A stretch of 42,219 bases of DNA from Actinobacteria bacterium RBG_16_68_21 (GTDB lineage Bacteria > Actinomycetota > Acidimicrobiia > Spongiisociales > UBA11373). The stretch covers positions 18,680 through 60,898 of the forward strand of contig MELR01000016.1 of the NCBI GenBank assembly GCA_001767695.1, written 5' to 3'. Numbering within the stretch: position 1 is the first letter of the stretch; each line of letters begins with the position of its first letter. This document shows, piece after piece, positions 1 through 7,744 of the stretch. A program made the translations under genes and the position numbers. The notes under the pieces are model-generated. The model searched no databases, was not told the origin of the DNA, and was given only the letters and a program-made list of their open reading frames with translations.

Positions 1-885
1 GGCGGCATGCCCGTTGTGGCCGGGAGCGATCGAAGGAGCGCCGGGCACCGATGCCCCGGTCACGGTCCACTCCGGGGTCTGCAGGCGGGCCAGGTACCAG
101 TGGGGAGGCATCAATGGGGCGAGGTGGGGGTCGTTGGCCACCATGGGGCGACCGGAGGCGGTCCGGCTACCGGCGAGCGCCCAGTTGTTCGACCCCCCGC
201 CCGGTGAGAGCAGCCCGGATGCGGCGGCGAGGTCGCCGGCGAGCGCGTCGATGGTCCGTCCCGCGGCCTGCCCGGGGCGGTCGGAGACCGGTTGATCGGC
301 CGGGTAGGGAGGGTGGAGGGCGGCCACCGCTTCGGGACCGTCGAGGACGAGCATGCGGAGCCGGGCAAGCTCGATGTCCCAGTTCGAAGCGAGGGCGAAC
401 GCCTGGAAGGCGAGGAACCCGAGAGCATCCGCCGCTTCGAAGGGGGTGGGGTGGCTGCGGAGGAGGACGAACTCATGCGCCCGGGCTCCGCCTCCCCGGT
501 CGACACCGGCGCGCACCCCGGCGGCGAACGCCTCGAAGCAGGTGCGGTGGTCGGGGGAGAGGTGGGCGAGCGACCTCGTCCCATGGCGATGGAAGGCGAT
601 GCGCCTGCTCAACTCGTCGATCTTCAGGCCGTCGGGGCCGATGAGGGCGGCGAGGGTGCCCCTTACCACCCGCACCCGGGTCTCCAACTGGAACGCCCGG
701 TCCTGACCCTGGCAGAAGCCGAGACCGAACCAGGCATCGGCGTCGGATGAGGCTGCGATGTGGGGCACACCGAATCGATCCCGGCGAATCGTGATCTCCG
801 ACCGCGGTCCCGCAACGGTGATCGTCCCGTCGTAGGGGGGCAGCCTGGTGCCGAGGGTCCGCAGCAGGGTTCGCGGCAGGTTCAT
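1..885 (-). CDS. Penicillin acylase family protein (S45 Ntn-hydrolase), 3' end cut by window edge
   Basis: The N-terminal 295 residues of a penicillin-amidase family protein; the reading frame is open to base 1 so the C-terminal part lies outside the window. These enzymes are made as one precursor that cleaves itself into alpha and beta chains, and they hydrolyse amide bonds of acylated amino compounds such as beta-lactams, acyl-homoserine lactones or cyclic lipopeptides. The diagnostic stretch GGGSNNWALAG is visible; Ser232 after the Gly run would be the N-terminal nucleophile of the beta chain, followed by ANDPHL and PGHNGHAA as expected. The early motif RDRFGVPHIAA also fits. I see no clear signal peptide after the chosen ATG, so export is uncertain. 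The ATG at 885 is preceded by a -10-like TAGCAT seven bases upstream and no Shine-Dalgarno, and lies 20 bp after the sodX stop. The substrate cannot be told from this fragment. Confidence 0.88.
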   Translation of the reverse strand, partial: MNLPRTLLRTLGTRLPPYDGTITVAGPRSEITIRRDRFGVPHIAASSDADAWFGLGFCQGQDRAFQLETRVRVVRGTLAALIGPDGLKIDELSRRIAFHRHGTRSLAHLSPDHRTCFEAFAAGVRAGVDRGGGARAHEFVLLRSHPTPFEAADALGFLAFQAFALASNWDIELARLRMLVLDGPEAVAALHPPYPADQPVSDRPGQAAGRTIDALAGDLAAASGLLSPGGGSNNWALAGSRTASGRPMVANDPHLAPLMPPHWYLARLQTPEWTVTGASVPGAPSIAPGHNGHAA

Positions 886-892
886 ACGGGCG

Positions 893-898
893 ATGCTA
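893..898 (-). promoter_or_regulatory. Putative leaderless -10 box for the penicillin acylase
   Basis: TAGCAT on the minus strand, followed by exactly 7 nt and the ATG at 885. It implies transcription starting at or next to the start codon. Confidence 0.45.
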
Positions 899-905
899 CG
901 TCCGC

Positions 906-1268
906 TCAAACGGCACGCCACGGCCATGGCCGGGAGCGCAGCTCGATCCGGGCTTCGATCTGGTCCGGCGACACCGGTCCGAATGTGCGGCTATCCACGC
1001 TCCCTGCGGCGGGATTGTCGCCGAGCACCCACAGTCCTGTCGTGCCCGCCGGCGGCGCAACCACCCGCTTGACGACATCGAACCCGGGCCGCAACCGGAA
1101 CACGACCACATTCCCCGGCCGCACCTCTCGCGGGCGGCGCGTCGCCAGCACCCGATCTCCCGGTCGCAGGCTTGGCGCCATGCTCTCCTCGGCGATCTCG
1201 TATCGGCGGAGGCGGAAGGTGAGCGTGGCGACGACCACTCTGATAAGTGCCCGCCAGGTACGCGACAC
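906..1268 (-). CDS. sodX: Nickel-type superoxide dismutase maturation protease (S26 signal peptidase family)
   Basis: A 120-residue S26-family serine protease. The N-terminus has a short hydrophobic anchor (about residues 7-18), then EESMAPSLRPGD with the nucleophile Ser29, and the general base Lys67 in DVVKRVV. LWVLGDNPAAGSVDSRTFG is the S26 signature following the dyad. It lies divergent to sodN, 84 bp away, and in bacteria with Ni-SOD such a small protease is the one thought to remove the SodN propeptide so that His1 and Cys2 can bind nickel. The open frame continues far upstream antisense to sodN; I chose GTG at 1268 because it gives a family-size protein and has GGAGG 14 nt upstream. A general signal peptidase I is the alternative, less likely given the neighbour. 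Confidence 0.8.
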   Translation of the reverse strand: MSRTWRALIRVVVATLTFRLRRYEIAEESMAPSLRPGDRVLATRRPREVRPGNVVVFRLRPGFDVVKRVVAPPAGTTGLWVLGDNPAAGSVDSRTFGPVSPDQIEARIELRSRPWPWRAV

Positions 1269-1304
1269 GCTGGTCGCAGAGGCCTCCGGCTTGGAATGGG
1301 GGCG

Positions 1305-1314
1305 AGTGTAGGGT
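1305..1314. promoter_or_regulatory. Overlapping divergent -10 boxes between sodX and sodN
   Basis: The ten bases AGTGTAGGGT read TAGGGT (1309-1314) towards sodN and TACACT (1310 to 1305) towards sodX, so the two predicted -10 boxes share two base pairs. Predicted leaders are about 30 nt on each side, and both contain a Shine-Dalgarno (AGGAGG for sodN, GGAGG for sodX). No clear operator repeat was seen here. Confidence 0.4.
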
Positions 1315-1352
1315 GAGCTCTGAGGCGCCAGGAGATGACAGGAGGACGATCG

Positions 1353-1739
1353 ATGGTGTTTCCCAGGCCGCGACGCGTGGCCCACGCCCATTGCGATTTG
1401 ATGTGTGGCGTGTATGACCCGGCCCAGGCACGGATCGAAGCCGAGTCGGTGAAGGCGATCGCGCAGAAGTATCAGGATTCGACGGACGAGGTGTTCCGGC
1501 AGCGCTGTGTGATCATCAAGGAGCAGCGGGCGGAGATGGTCAAGCACCACCTGTGGGTGCTGTGGACCGACTACTTCAAGCCCCCGCACGTCGAGAAGTT
1601 CCCCCAGCTCCACGATCTCTTCTGGCGGGCCGCCAAGAAGGCGGGTGACGCCAAGAAGTCGATGGATCCCGCGGTGGGTGACGAGCTGCTGGCTCTGATC
1701 GCCGAGATCACCGAAATCTTCCAGGCGACCAAGAGTTAG
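1353..1739 (+). CDS. sodN: Nickel superoxide dismutase precursor
   Basis: Ni-SOD converts superoxide to oxygen and hydrogen peroxide. The 128-residue precursor has a 12-residue propeptide ending in AHA, then the nickel hook HCDLMCGVYDPAQARIEAES, giving a mature chain of 116 residues (the Streptomyces enzyme is 117). His13, Cys14 and Cys18 of the precursor are the mature His1, Cys2 and Cys6 nickel ligands. The rest follows the four-helix family pattern, including WTDYFKPPH and a C-terminal EIFQATK. The ATG at 1353 was chosen because AGGAGG lies 7 nt upstream; an in-frame ATG at 1335 is spaced badly. Oddity: the family motif HCxxPCGxY has Pro at mature position 5, but this protein has Met (codon ATG at 1401-1403). 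The pairing with sodX supports a working enzyme. Confidence 0.95.
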   Translation: MVFPRPRRVAHAHCDLMCGVYDPAQARIEAESVKAIAQKYQDSTDEVFRQRCVIIKEQRAEMVKHHLWVLWTDYFKPPHVEKFPQLHDLFWRAAKKAGDAKKSMDPAVGDELLALIAEITEIFQATKS

Positions 1740-1857
1740 CCGAGCTCGCCGGCACAGCCGACAGACCGTGGCTCGAGCCGGCTCGCTAGAGTCGGCAGGT
1801 CTGGGGCGTACACCACAGACCTAGCCGTATTGGCGGAGTAACCGGGGCAACCCGAAA

Positions 1858-1887
1858 GAGAGAGCGGCGTTCTGGCGCCGTTCTCTC
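1858..1887. terminator. Hairpin between convergent sodN and murJ
   Basis: GAGAG-AG-CGGCG, a six-base loop, then CGCCG-TT-CTCTC: a 12-bp stem with one G-T pair in the middle. It sits in the 166-bp gap between the stops of sodN and murJ, where a bidirectional terminator is expected. No T-run follows, so intrinsic termination is unproven. The rest of this gap shows nothing recognisable. Confidence 0.5.
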
Positions 1888-1905
1888 GCGTCGGGGACCG
1901 TGGCG

Positions 1906-3450
1906 TCAGGTGCGCCGCAGGTCGCGGCGGAGGGCGGGGAGTCCGAGCGTGACGGCCACCACGACGAGGCCTCCGAACACCACCGCCGCCGCGTTGGCGA
2001 TGAATCCCTCGGCTCCGAGGAGCTCCACGAGCAGCCGCGCACTGCCCCAGCCCAACGCGCCGCCCACGGCGGCGAGCGGCAGCGTGAGGCCGGCGGTGCG
2101 GGCCACCGGGCGCAGCTCGGCGGCGTCGGTGCGGCGGTACCAGGCAACGGCGAGCACCGCGGTGTACAGGGTGATCGAGACGCTCGACGCCAGGGCCAGG
2201 CCATCGACCCCGAGCGCTCGATTGAGGGCCCAGTAGATGGGGACGGCGGCGGCGGTGGTGAGGGTGCCGGCGACCACCGGCGTCCACATCTCCTCGCGGG
2301 CGTAGAAGCCCCTGGCGAGGATCTGCTGGATCCCCCACATCGGCACGCCGAGTGCGAACAGGATCACGGTGCCGGCAGTCATGATCGTGTCGGCCGCGTC
2401 GAATGAGCCGCGCTCGTAGAGGGTCCGCACGATCGGAATGGCGAGCGCGATCAGTCCGGCGGCCGCGGCGAGGCTGAAGGCGATCACGTAACGGATCGCT
2501 CTCCCCACGGCGCGAGCCATCTCGACATGCTTGCCCTCGGCCGCCAGGCGAGCGAGGAACGGATAGGCCGCCACTCCGGCGGCCTGGGCGATGACCCCGA
2601 CGGGTACCAGCATCGTCTGGCGTCCGAAGGTGAGCCAGGAGACCCCGCCGTTCTCGTGGAGGGATCCGAAGGTCCGTCCCAGCTGCTCGTCGAGGACCAC
2701 GAGCGATTGTCCGAGCATCAGCGGGATGGCGAGCGCGAAGTAGCGACGGACCGCGGGATGGCGCCGGATCGGCGCCGTGGGAAGGTGCAGCCCCTGGCGG
2801 TGGGCTCCCCACCACTGGAGGACGAAGATCCCGAGGAAGGCTCCACAGAGCGCTCCCCAGGCGAAGCCTTCGGCGCTCGGGTTGGAGCGGCCCAGACCAC
2901 CGATCAGGCCACCGACGATGATTCCCACGTTGTAGACGATCGGGCCCAGGGTGGGGATGAGGAACTTCTCCCGGGAGAACTGCCATGCGGTGAACAGCTG
3001 ACCGAGGATGAAGAACACCTGGGCGGGGAGCACGATCCGAGTCAGGCGGGCGGCGTTGGCCACCTGCGCATCCGTGAATCCCGGCTCGACAGCCCGGAGC
3101 ACCGATCCCACGAACGGCATGGCGATCAGCACGAGCGCGGTTATTCCGATAGCGAGCGGCCTCGTCACTGCCCAGAAGGCGCGACGGGCATCGTCCTCGT
3201 CGCCGGCGGCAAACCGCCGCGTCAGGATCGGAATGAGGGTGATCGCCATGTAGGCGCCGGCGAGCAGATAGTTGAGGAGGTCGGGGATCAGGAACGCCAC
3301 GAAGTACTCGTCACCGGTGGCCCCCGCCCCGAGGAGCCAGGCGAAGATGATCTGGCGGACCAGGCCGAGGATGCGGGAGGCGAGCACTCCTCCGGCCACG
3401 ATCGCCGCGGCGGTGCCCATACGCCGGTAGAGGGAATGGCCGTCACTCAT
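1906..3450 (-). CDS. murJ: Lipid II flippase MurJ (MviN family)
   Basis: A 514-residue polytopic membrane protein of the MOP superfamily that moves lipid II across the cytoplasmic membrane for peptidoglycan synthesis. Family features seen: an N-terminal helix then GVLASRILGLVRQ, the conserved segment DEYFVAFLIPDLLNYLLA, PILTRRFAAGD, and alternating hydrophobic segments through the whole chain (about 14 expected). The ATG at 3450 is used rather than the in-frame TTG at 3459, because a TACCTT box lies exactly 7 nt before the ATG and no Shine-Dalgarno is present. Many actinobacterial MurJ proteins carry long cytosolic extensions; this one ends soon after the last membrane segment, with only a short basic tail (LRRDLRRT). 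Confidence 0.92.
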   Translation of the reverse strand: MSDGHSLYRRMGTAAAIVAGGVLASRILGLVRQIIFAWLLGAGATGDEYFVAFLIPDLLNYLLAGAYMAITLIPILTRRFAAGDEDDARRAFWAVTRPLAIGITALVLIAMPFVGSVLRAVEPGFTDAQVANAARLTRIVLPAQVFFILGQLFTAWQFSREKFLIPTLGPIVYNVGIIVGGLIGGLGRSNPSAEGFAWGALCGAFLGIFVLQWWGAHRQGLHLPTAPIRRHPAVRRYFALAIPLMLGQSLVVLDEQLGRTFGSLHENGGVSWLTFGRQTMLVPVGVIAQAAGVAAYPFLARLAAEGKHVEMARAVGRAIRYVIAFSLAAAAGLIALAIPIVRTLYERGSFDAADTIMTAGTVILFALGVPMWGIQQILARGFYAREEMWTPVVAGTLTTAAAVPIYWALNRALGVDGLALASSVSITLYTAVLAVAWYRRTDAAELRPVARTAGLTLPLAAVGGALGWGSARLLVELLGAEGFIANAAAVVFGGLVVVAVTLGLPALRRDLRRT

Positions 3451-3457
3451 CGCCGCC

Positions 3458-3463
3458 AAGGTA
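3458..3463 (-). promoter_or_regulatory. Putative leaderless -10 box for murJ
   Basis: TACCTT on the minus strand, 7 nt before the murJ ATG at 3450. Confidence 0.45.
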
Positions 3464-3500
3464 ACGCGATCACCTGGGCAGGCCGGTGATGCTCAATCGA

Positions 3501-3549
3501 GGCAATTGGCAATTCGTAACTCGCAATGCGCAATGCGCAATGCGCAATT
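3501..3549. repeat. Heptamer tandem array, seven consecutive 7-bp units
   Basis: Seven adjoining 7-mers: GGCAATT twice, CGTAACT once, CGCAATG three times and CGCAATT once. The array fills much of the gap between the murJ promoter and the ABC permease stop, and is more AT-rich than its surroundings. Confidence 0.85.
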
Positions 3550-3572
3550 GGGGTTGCCGAGGCGCGATCCAG

Positions 3573-3593
3573 TCTGGCGTCTGGCGTCTACTC
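3573..3593. repeat. Short heptamer repeat (TCTGGCG twice plus a degenerate copy)
   Basis: Two exact TCTGGCG units and TCTACTC; the third unit carries the stop codon of the ABC permease gene (CTA at 3588-3590). Same 7-bp period as the array just upstream. Confidence 0.6.
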
Positions 3594-4340
3594 GCTCACC
3601 GCGTCGCGGCGACGCAGCAGCGAGGCCAGGGCCGTCACCGTCAGTGCGGCGATCACGACGACCTTGGCGACGGCGCCCCAGGTCCCCGGGTCGAGGCTGC
3701 CCATCACGTCGCCGAGTTGGCGGAGTGACTCCGGGACCATGGCGGTGTAGGCGGTGATCCCGATGCGAAACAGGGAGACGTTGGCGAGCCCGGGGGCGGC
3801 GAACGTGATGCTCGACTCCCAGATGAACACGTAGACCAGGCCGATGAGCACGGCGCGTGATGTCAGGTGGCCGAGAAGCAGGAACACCGCGGTGTACGCC
3901 ATCGTGGAGATCGCCACCCCGATGATCACCGGGAGGAGGGGGCTGTAGTCGCCGGAGCGAACCCCGAGTGCCACCACGGCGACGACGCCCGAGCCGACCA
4001 CGATCGCGGTCGCCGCCAGCCACGAAGCCACCAGCTTGGCGCCGACGATCGACGACCGGGGAATCGGCCGGAGCAGCAGGAACGACAGCGTCCCGTCGCG
4101 CCGCTCGTCACCCATTGCCCCCGATCCGATGACCAGGGAGCAGATGGGCAGCACCATGAGGAACAAGATGGCAAACGGAGCATCGTGGAACTGATTCATC
4201 GCGGCGCGAGCGGTCAGGTTCCGCGAGGAGAGCCACATGACCAGCGCCGGGATCAGCCCCACCAGCCCGAGCGCCAGGATCCGCTTCCCCCCGAGCGCCT
4301 GCCGGAGGCTGACCCGCACGATGGCGAGCACGGCTCTCAT
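3588..4340 (-). CDS. ABC-2 type exporter permease
   Basis: A 250-residue membrane protein with about six hydrophobic segments in ABC-2 permease arrangement: TM1 near residues 20-40, then a loop with GDERRDGTLSFLLLRPIPRS (the typical cytosolic coupling element before TM3), then GAKLVASWLAAT, and further helices to residue 240. It would form the channel half of an exporter with the ATPase directly upstream, whose stop overlaps its start by 4 bp (ATGA). Substrate unknown. The 3' end runs into a heptamer repeat. Confidence 0.82.
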   Translation of the reverse strand: MRAVLAIVRVSLRQALGGKRILALGLVGLIPALVMWLSSRNLTARAAMNQFHDAPFAILFLMVLPICSLVIGSGAMGDERRDGTLSFLLLRPIPRSSIVGAKLVASWLAATAIVVGSGVVAVVALGVRSGDYSPLLPVIIGVAISTMAYTAVFLLLGHLTSRAVLIGLVYVFIWESSITFAAPGLANVSLFRIGITAYTAMVPESLRQLGDVMGSLDPGTWGAVAKVVVIAALTVTALASLLRRRDAVSE

Positions 4341-5272
4341 CGCCGGCGCACCAGATAGCGGAACACGCTCTCCAGCGACTCGTCCTCCGGCTCGAACCCG
4401 GCGAGCCTGCTGTCGAGGTCGCGGGCGATCCGCGGCACCGTGACTCCCAGGGCACCGAGGTCGGAGGTCTCCACATGGAGCACCGCCCCGGTCACCGTCA
4501 CCGACGACACGACGTCGGTCTCCATCAGCATCGCGGCCATACGGCGCCCTTCGCCGGTTTCGATGCGAACCCGGTAGGGGATGTCGGCCATGGCCCTACG
4601 GATGGCGGTGATGTCGCCGGCCGCGGCCAGGCGCCCATCCACAACCGCCAGGACGCGGTCGGCCATCCGTTCCACCTCGGCGAGCACATGGGAGGAGACG
4701 ATCACCGTCTTCCCGGACGCCCCCAAACCGCGGAAGAGATCGATGAGGTGCGCCCGCTGCAGGGGATCGGTGCCGTTGAGCGGCTCATCGAGCACGAGCA
4801 CGTCGGGAGTCGTCACCAGCGCAGCCGCCACCTTGGCGCGCTGGCGCATGCCCTTGCTGTAGCCGGAGATGGGGCGGTCGGCCGCGGCCTGGAGGTCGAC
4901 CGAGGTGATGGCGCCATCCACCGCGGACCTGGGCGCTCCCGCCAGATCGGCCGCATAGCGGACGAAGTCCCGTCCGGTGAGGAACGGGTAGACCGCGTCC
5001 TCCTCGGGGACCAGCACAGTCTTGGCGTACACCGAGGGGTCGCGGCGGGGATCGGCCCCGAGGACGCGGACACTCCCGTCGGACGGCCGCAGCAGCCCGC
5101 AGATCATCCGTAACAGCGTGGTCTTTCCGGCACCGTTTGGGCCGAGGAGGCCGGTGATTCCGCGCCCGAACGAGCACGAGATGTCGGATACCGCGACCTT
5201 CTGACCGAACCATTTGGAGACGGACTCCACCTCGATGATCGGATCGGCGACGATCGCGGGCGACGAGGTCAT
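4337..5272 (-). CDS. ABC transporter ATP-binding protein
   Basis: A 311-residue ATPase of the ABC-2 exporter class. Walker A GPNGAGKT at residues 44-51, the signature as YSKGMRQRAKVA, Walker B DVLVLDEP, and the H-loop in SSHVL. After about residue 220 comes a small C-terminal domain common in exporters of this class. The ATG at 5272 overlaps the upstream permease stop by 4 bp. Upstream in-frame codons back to 6058 are antisense or out of frame to the permease coding region and are not counted. Two ATPase-permease pairs follow one another here, so this may be one exporter with two different halves or two exporters in one operon. Confidence 0.88.
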   Translation of the reverse strand: MTSSPAIVADPIIEVESVSKWFGQKVAVSDISCSFGRGITGLLGPNGAGKTTLLRMICGLLRPSDGSVRVLGADPRRDPSVYAKTVLVPEEDAVYPFLTGRDFVRYAADLAGAPRSAVDGAITSVDLQAAADRPISGYSKGMRQRAKVAAALVTTPDVLVLDEPLNGTDPLQRAHLIDLFRGLGASGKTVIVSSHVLAEVERMADRVLAVVDGRLAAAGDITAIRRAMADIPYRVRIETGEGRRMAAMLMETDVVSSVTVTGAVLHVETSDLGALGVTVPRIARDLDSRLAGFEPEDESLESVFRYLVRRR

Positions 5273-6132
5273 GAAGCCTTCTTCTGTCGGACGACGAGCA
5301 ACAGCCCGAACAACGCCGCGAGGGTGAGGATCACGACCAGCGAGACCACGGGCTCGTAGCCGGCCTGCTCCGGAATCCAGGTGCGCGCGCTGTCGCCGAG
5401 GATCCAGTCCTTGACGTATCCGGGCTGCTGGTTCAAGGCCAGGAGCCCGGTGGCGTTGAACCCGGCGTCGACCAGGGCGGCTGCGGCCCCACCCGACACG
5501 ATCGTGACGCCGAGGAAGAGCACTGAAGCAAGCGACCCGCGCTTGGCGGTCGAGGCGATCAGCAGCGCGAGTGGGGCGAACGCCAAGAAGTACACGAACG
5601 AGGCCAGCAACGTCTGCCATAGGGTCGGCCAGTTGTCGGCGACGTACGACCCGAAGCCGGCGACCCAGGCGCGACCGAGGAACAACACGAGATGAGGGAG
5701 CCACAGGAAGCCGACCACCACCGTGGCGAGGGACAGGGTGCGTCCGACCAGGTAGTCGATCGTGGTCAGTGGTCGGGAGGCATACACCGCCAGCGTGCCG
5801 CTCACCCGGTCGGGGATGAGCAGTTCCCCGGCGGCGAGTGCAATGAAGATCAGGGCCATCACCCCGGTGAGCTCGAAGTACTGGGAGTGTCCGAAGAAGG
5901 TCAGTTCGGTGTCGAATTGGCCGGCGACCACACCGATGGCGACGAAGAACAAGGCGGGCATGACCGCGATCGACATGAGGACGATCGGAAAGACCTTGCG
6001 ACGCATCCGGCGCCGCAGGCCGAGAACCCGCCTCAACCCGTCGCGATACAGCGCCCAACGCGCTCCGCCCCGGCCCAACCGTGGCCCCTCATGGGGGCGA
6101 TACCCGAGATCGAAGACGACGCCCTCAGCCAC
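5269..6132 (-). CDS. ABC-2 type exporter permease
   Basis: A 287-residue permease with an N-terminal cytosolic stretch (FDLGYRPHEGPRLGRG), a basic segment (LRRRMRRK), then about six hydrophobic segments, with IPDRVSGTLAVYASRPLT as the coupling element. FDLGYRPHEG-type starts are common in actinobacterial permeases paired with ATPases of this kind. I take GTG at 6132, preceded by GGGAGAGG, which makes it overlap the end of the upstream ATPase gene by 8 bp; the frame is open to 6294 but that part is inside the ATPase gene. Substrate unknown. Confidence 0.8.
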   Translation of the reverse strand: MAEGVVFDLGYRPHEGPRLGRGGARWALYRDGLRRVLGLRRRMRRKVFPIVLMSIAVMPALFFVAIGVVAGQFDTELTFFGHSQYFELTGVMALIFIALAAGELLIPDRVSGTLAVYASRPLTTIDYLVGRTLSLATVVVGFLWLPHLVLFLGRAWVAGFGSYVADNWPTLWQTLLASFVYFLAFAPLALLIASTAKRGSLASVLFLGVTIVSGGAAAALVDAGFNATGLLALNQQPGYVKDWILGDSARTWIPEQAGYEPVVSLVVILTLAALFGLLLVVRQKKAS

Positions 6133-7036
6133 CTTGGTCCTCTCCCATGAACACGTCCTCCAGGGTGGTGCGTCTCGCCCCCAACCTCCTGAGGGCGGCC
6201 CCGGTCTCGGCGAGAGCGTCGCGGGCGGCGACGAACGGGTCGCCTCCCTCCAACTTGAGCCGAACCTCGGCTCCGCTGACCTCGACCGATCCACCGCGGC
6301 GCCGCAGCGCCTCCACGACCGGCGTGGGATCGCCGATTATCTCTAATTCGAGTTCGTCCGTGGTGGACAGGTCGGTCATCGGACCGGAGCGGAGGACGTG
6401 ACCACCGTCGAGCATCACCACCCAATCGCAGGTTCGCTCGATGTCGGTGAGCACGTGTGAGGAAATGATCGCGTTGATCCCGAAACCCTCGAGGCGGACG
6501 ATGAGGTCCAGCATCTCCTCCCGGCCCTCGGGATCGAGTCCGGCGGTCGGTTCGTCGAGCAACACGAGCTGCGGGTCGTGGACGATCGCCTGGGCGAGTT
6601 TCGCCCGTTGTTTCATCCCGGTGGAGAATTCCCCGATGTAGCGGAATCTCTCTTCATGCAGCCCGACCAGGCCGAGGACGTCGCTGGCGTGTTGGCGCGC
6701 CGCCCTCGTCGGCAGTCCGCCCAGCTCGGCGGCATAGATGAGGAAGTCGGCGGCCGTCTGATCCGGGGGAAGGCAGTCACCCTCGGGCATCCACCCGACC
6801 TTCGACCGGATGTCGAGCAGCCCGGTGGCCACATTGGTCCCAAGGACCTCGACCGACCCGCTGGCGGCGGGGAGGACCCCGAGGAGGATCTTGAGCAGCG
6901 TGGTCTTCCCGGCGCCGTTGGCGCCCACCAACCCGATACGGCCTGCGGGCACCACGATCGAGATGCCGTCGATTGCCACGATCTCGCCGTAGGCGAATCG
7001 CAGCCCGGTGACGACAACGACGGGGGTGGCGTCCAT
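6125..7036 (-). CDS. ABC transporter ATP-binding protein
   Basis: A 303-residue ATPase: Walker A GANGAGKT (38-45), Q-loop region near WMPEGDCLPPDQTAADF, signature FSTGMKQRAKLAQ, Walker B QLVLLDEPTAGLDP, H-loop SSHVL, then an exporter-type C-terminal domain to residue 303. First gene of the four-gene ABC block; every junction downstream overlaps by 4-8 bp, so the four proteins are probably made together. Starts 15 bp after the HTH gene that lies upstream on the same strand, so all five may be one transcript. Confidence 0.88.
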   Translation of the reverse strand: MDATPVVVVTGLRFAYGEIVAIDGISIVVPAGRIGLVGANGAGKTTLLKILLGVLPAASGSVEVLGTNVATGLLDIRSKVGWMPEGDCLPPDQTAADFLIYAAELGGLPTRAARQHASDVLGLVGLHEERFRYIGEFSTGMKQRAKLAQAIVHDPQLVLLDEPTAGLDPEGREEMLDLIVRLEGFGINAIISSHVLTDIERTCDWVVMLDGGHVLRSGPMTDLSTTDELELEIIGDPTPVVEALRRRGGSVEVSGAEVRLKLEGGDPFVAARDALAETGAALRRLGARRTTLEDVFMGEDQGG

Positions 7037-7048
7037 TGGAAGGGGACG

Positions 7049-7642
7049 TTACCCGTCGCCCGTCGCCCGTCGCCCGTTACCCGTCGCCGTCGTCGGCGAT
7101 CTTCGCCACCACCCTCGGATCCTGCCCGTCCGGCGGCTCGGAGACGGGCTCGGCGCTGCAATCGACGCCTCCGGACCATCCACCCGCTCCTTGAGCTGGT
7201 CGCGCTCGGCGCGGATCTCGCCGAGTCGTTCCCTGAGGAACGCGGCCTCGGTCTCGGCCTTGGCGGCGCGTTCCCGGGCCTCGGCGAGACGCAGGCCGGC
7301 GTCGTGGAGGTTGCCCAGCTGGTCCATGAGTCGGTCCCAGGCGTCCCGGGGCACGAGCATCGCCGTGCCGTCGGACGTCGGTCCGGTGGCCCCGGGGCGT
7401 GCCCCCGCCGGCTCATGGGTGGTGCGGGCGAGTCGGTGGGCGATCGACTCGGGAGTCACCATCCACCGGCGACCACGAGCCCCCTGGGCCATCACGGCGT
7501 CGATGAGCCCTTTGCGTGCCCATCCTCCCAGGGTGGCGACGGTGACGCCGAAGCGGTGCTCGGCCTCTCGCAGCGGGATTCGTCCCCCGATCGGGGCCGC
7601 CTCATCGGTCGCCGTCGCATCGGCGCGCGGCCCCCGGCGCAA
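7049..7642 (-). CDS. MerR/excisionase-like HTH protein with coiled coil, possible regulator of the BMC operon
   Basis: A protein of 197 residues. Residues about 20-70 (IPLREAEHRFGVTVATLGGW, ARKGLIDAV, GRRWMVTPESIAHRLA) form a MerR- or excisionase-like DNA-binding domain; residues about 118-155 are a charged, Ala/Glu/Arg-rich coiled coil. The C-terminal tail is low complexity and partly made by a heptamer repeat. No ligand domain is seen. It is transcribed away from the BMC operon across a 120-bp gap, which suggests but does not prove that it binds the inverted repeat at 7745-7760. Start: the only canonical option is TTG at 7642, with no good Shine-Dalgarno. AAGGAAAGG lies 5-10 nt before an in-frame CTG at 7690, which would add 16 residues and may be the real start. 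A housekeeping role for the ABC genes downstream is the alternative. Confidence 0.6.
   Translation of the reverse strand: MRRGPRADATATDEAAPIGGRIPLREAEHRFGVTVATLGGWARKGLIDAVMAQGARGRRWMVTPESIAHRLARTTHEPAGARPGATGPTSDGTAMLVPRDAWDRLMDQLGNLHDAGLRLAEARERAAKAETEAAFLRERLGEIRAERDQLKERVDGPEASIAAPSPSPSRRTGRIRGWWRRSPTTATGNGRRATGDG
7052..7086. repeat. Heptamer tandem array CCCGTCG/CCCGTTA, five units
   Basis: Five adjoining units: CCCGTCG three times, CCCGTTA, CCCGTCG; a degenerate sixth (GACGTTA) precedes at 7045-7051. Read on the other strand the units are CGACGGG and TAACGGG. The array forms the last codons of the HTH gene and its stop codon (7049-7051). Confidence 0.8.
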
Positions 7643-7716
7643 AGGCGCCTCTGGTCTCTTGTCCCAGATGAGGGCGGAATCGTCTGCCAGGATCGTCCCT
7701 TTCCTTGTCCGTATTC

Positions 7717-7722
7717 AGGTTA
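7717..7722 (-). promoter_or_regulatory. Putative -10 box for the HTH gene
   Basis: TAACCT on the minus strand. A transcript starting about 7 nt on would have a leader holding AAGGAAAGG just before the CTG at 7690, which fits that start better than the TTG at 7642. Confidence 0.3.
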
Positions 7723-7744
7723 GGCCGGGGCAGGGGGGCCCTTT

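Noticed and set aside
1269-1613. Upstream extension of the sodX frame
   Set aside because: Antisense to sodN and would make the protease nearly twice the family size.
3501-3549. CRISPR or phage attachment site
   Set aside because: Units are only 7 bp with no spacers, no cas genes or integrase nearby.
5273-6058. Upstream extension of the ABC ATPase frame
   Set aside because: Lies within the permease gene in another frame; the Pro/Arg/Gly-rich translation has no homology features, and the ATGA overlap marks the true start.
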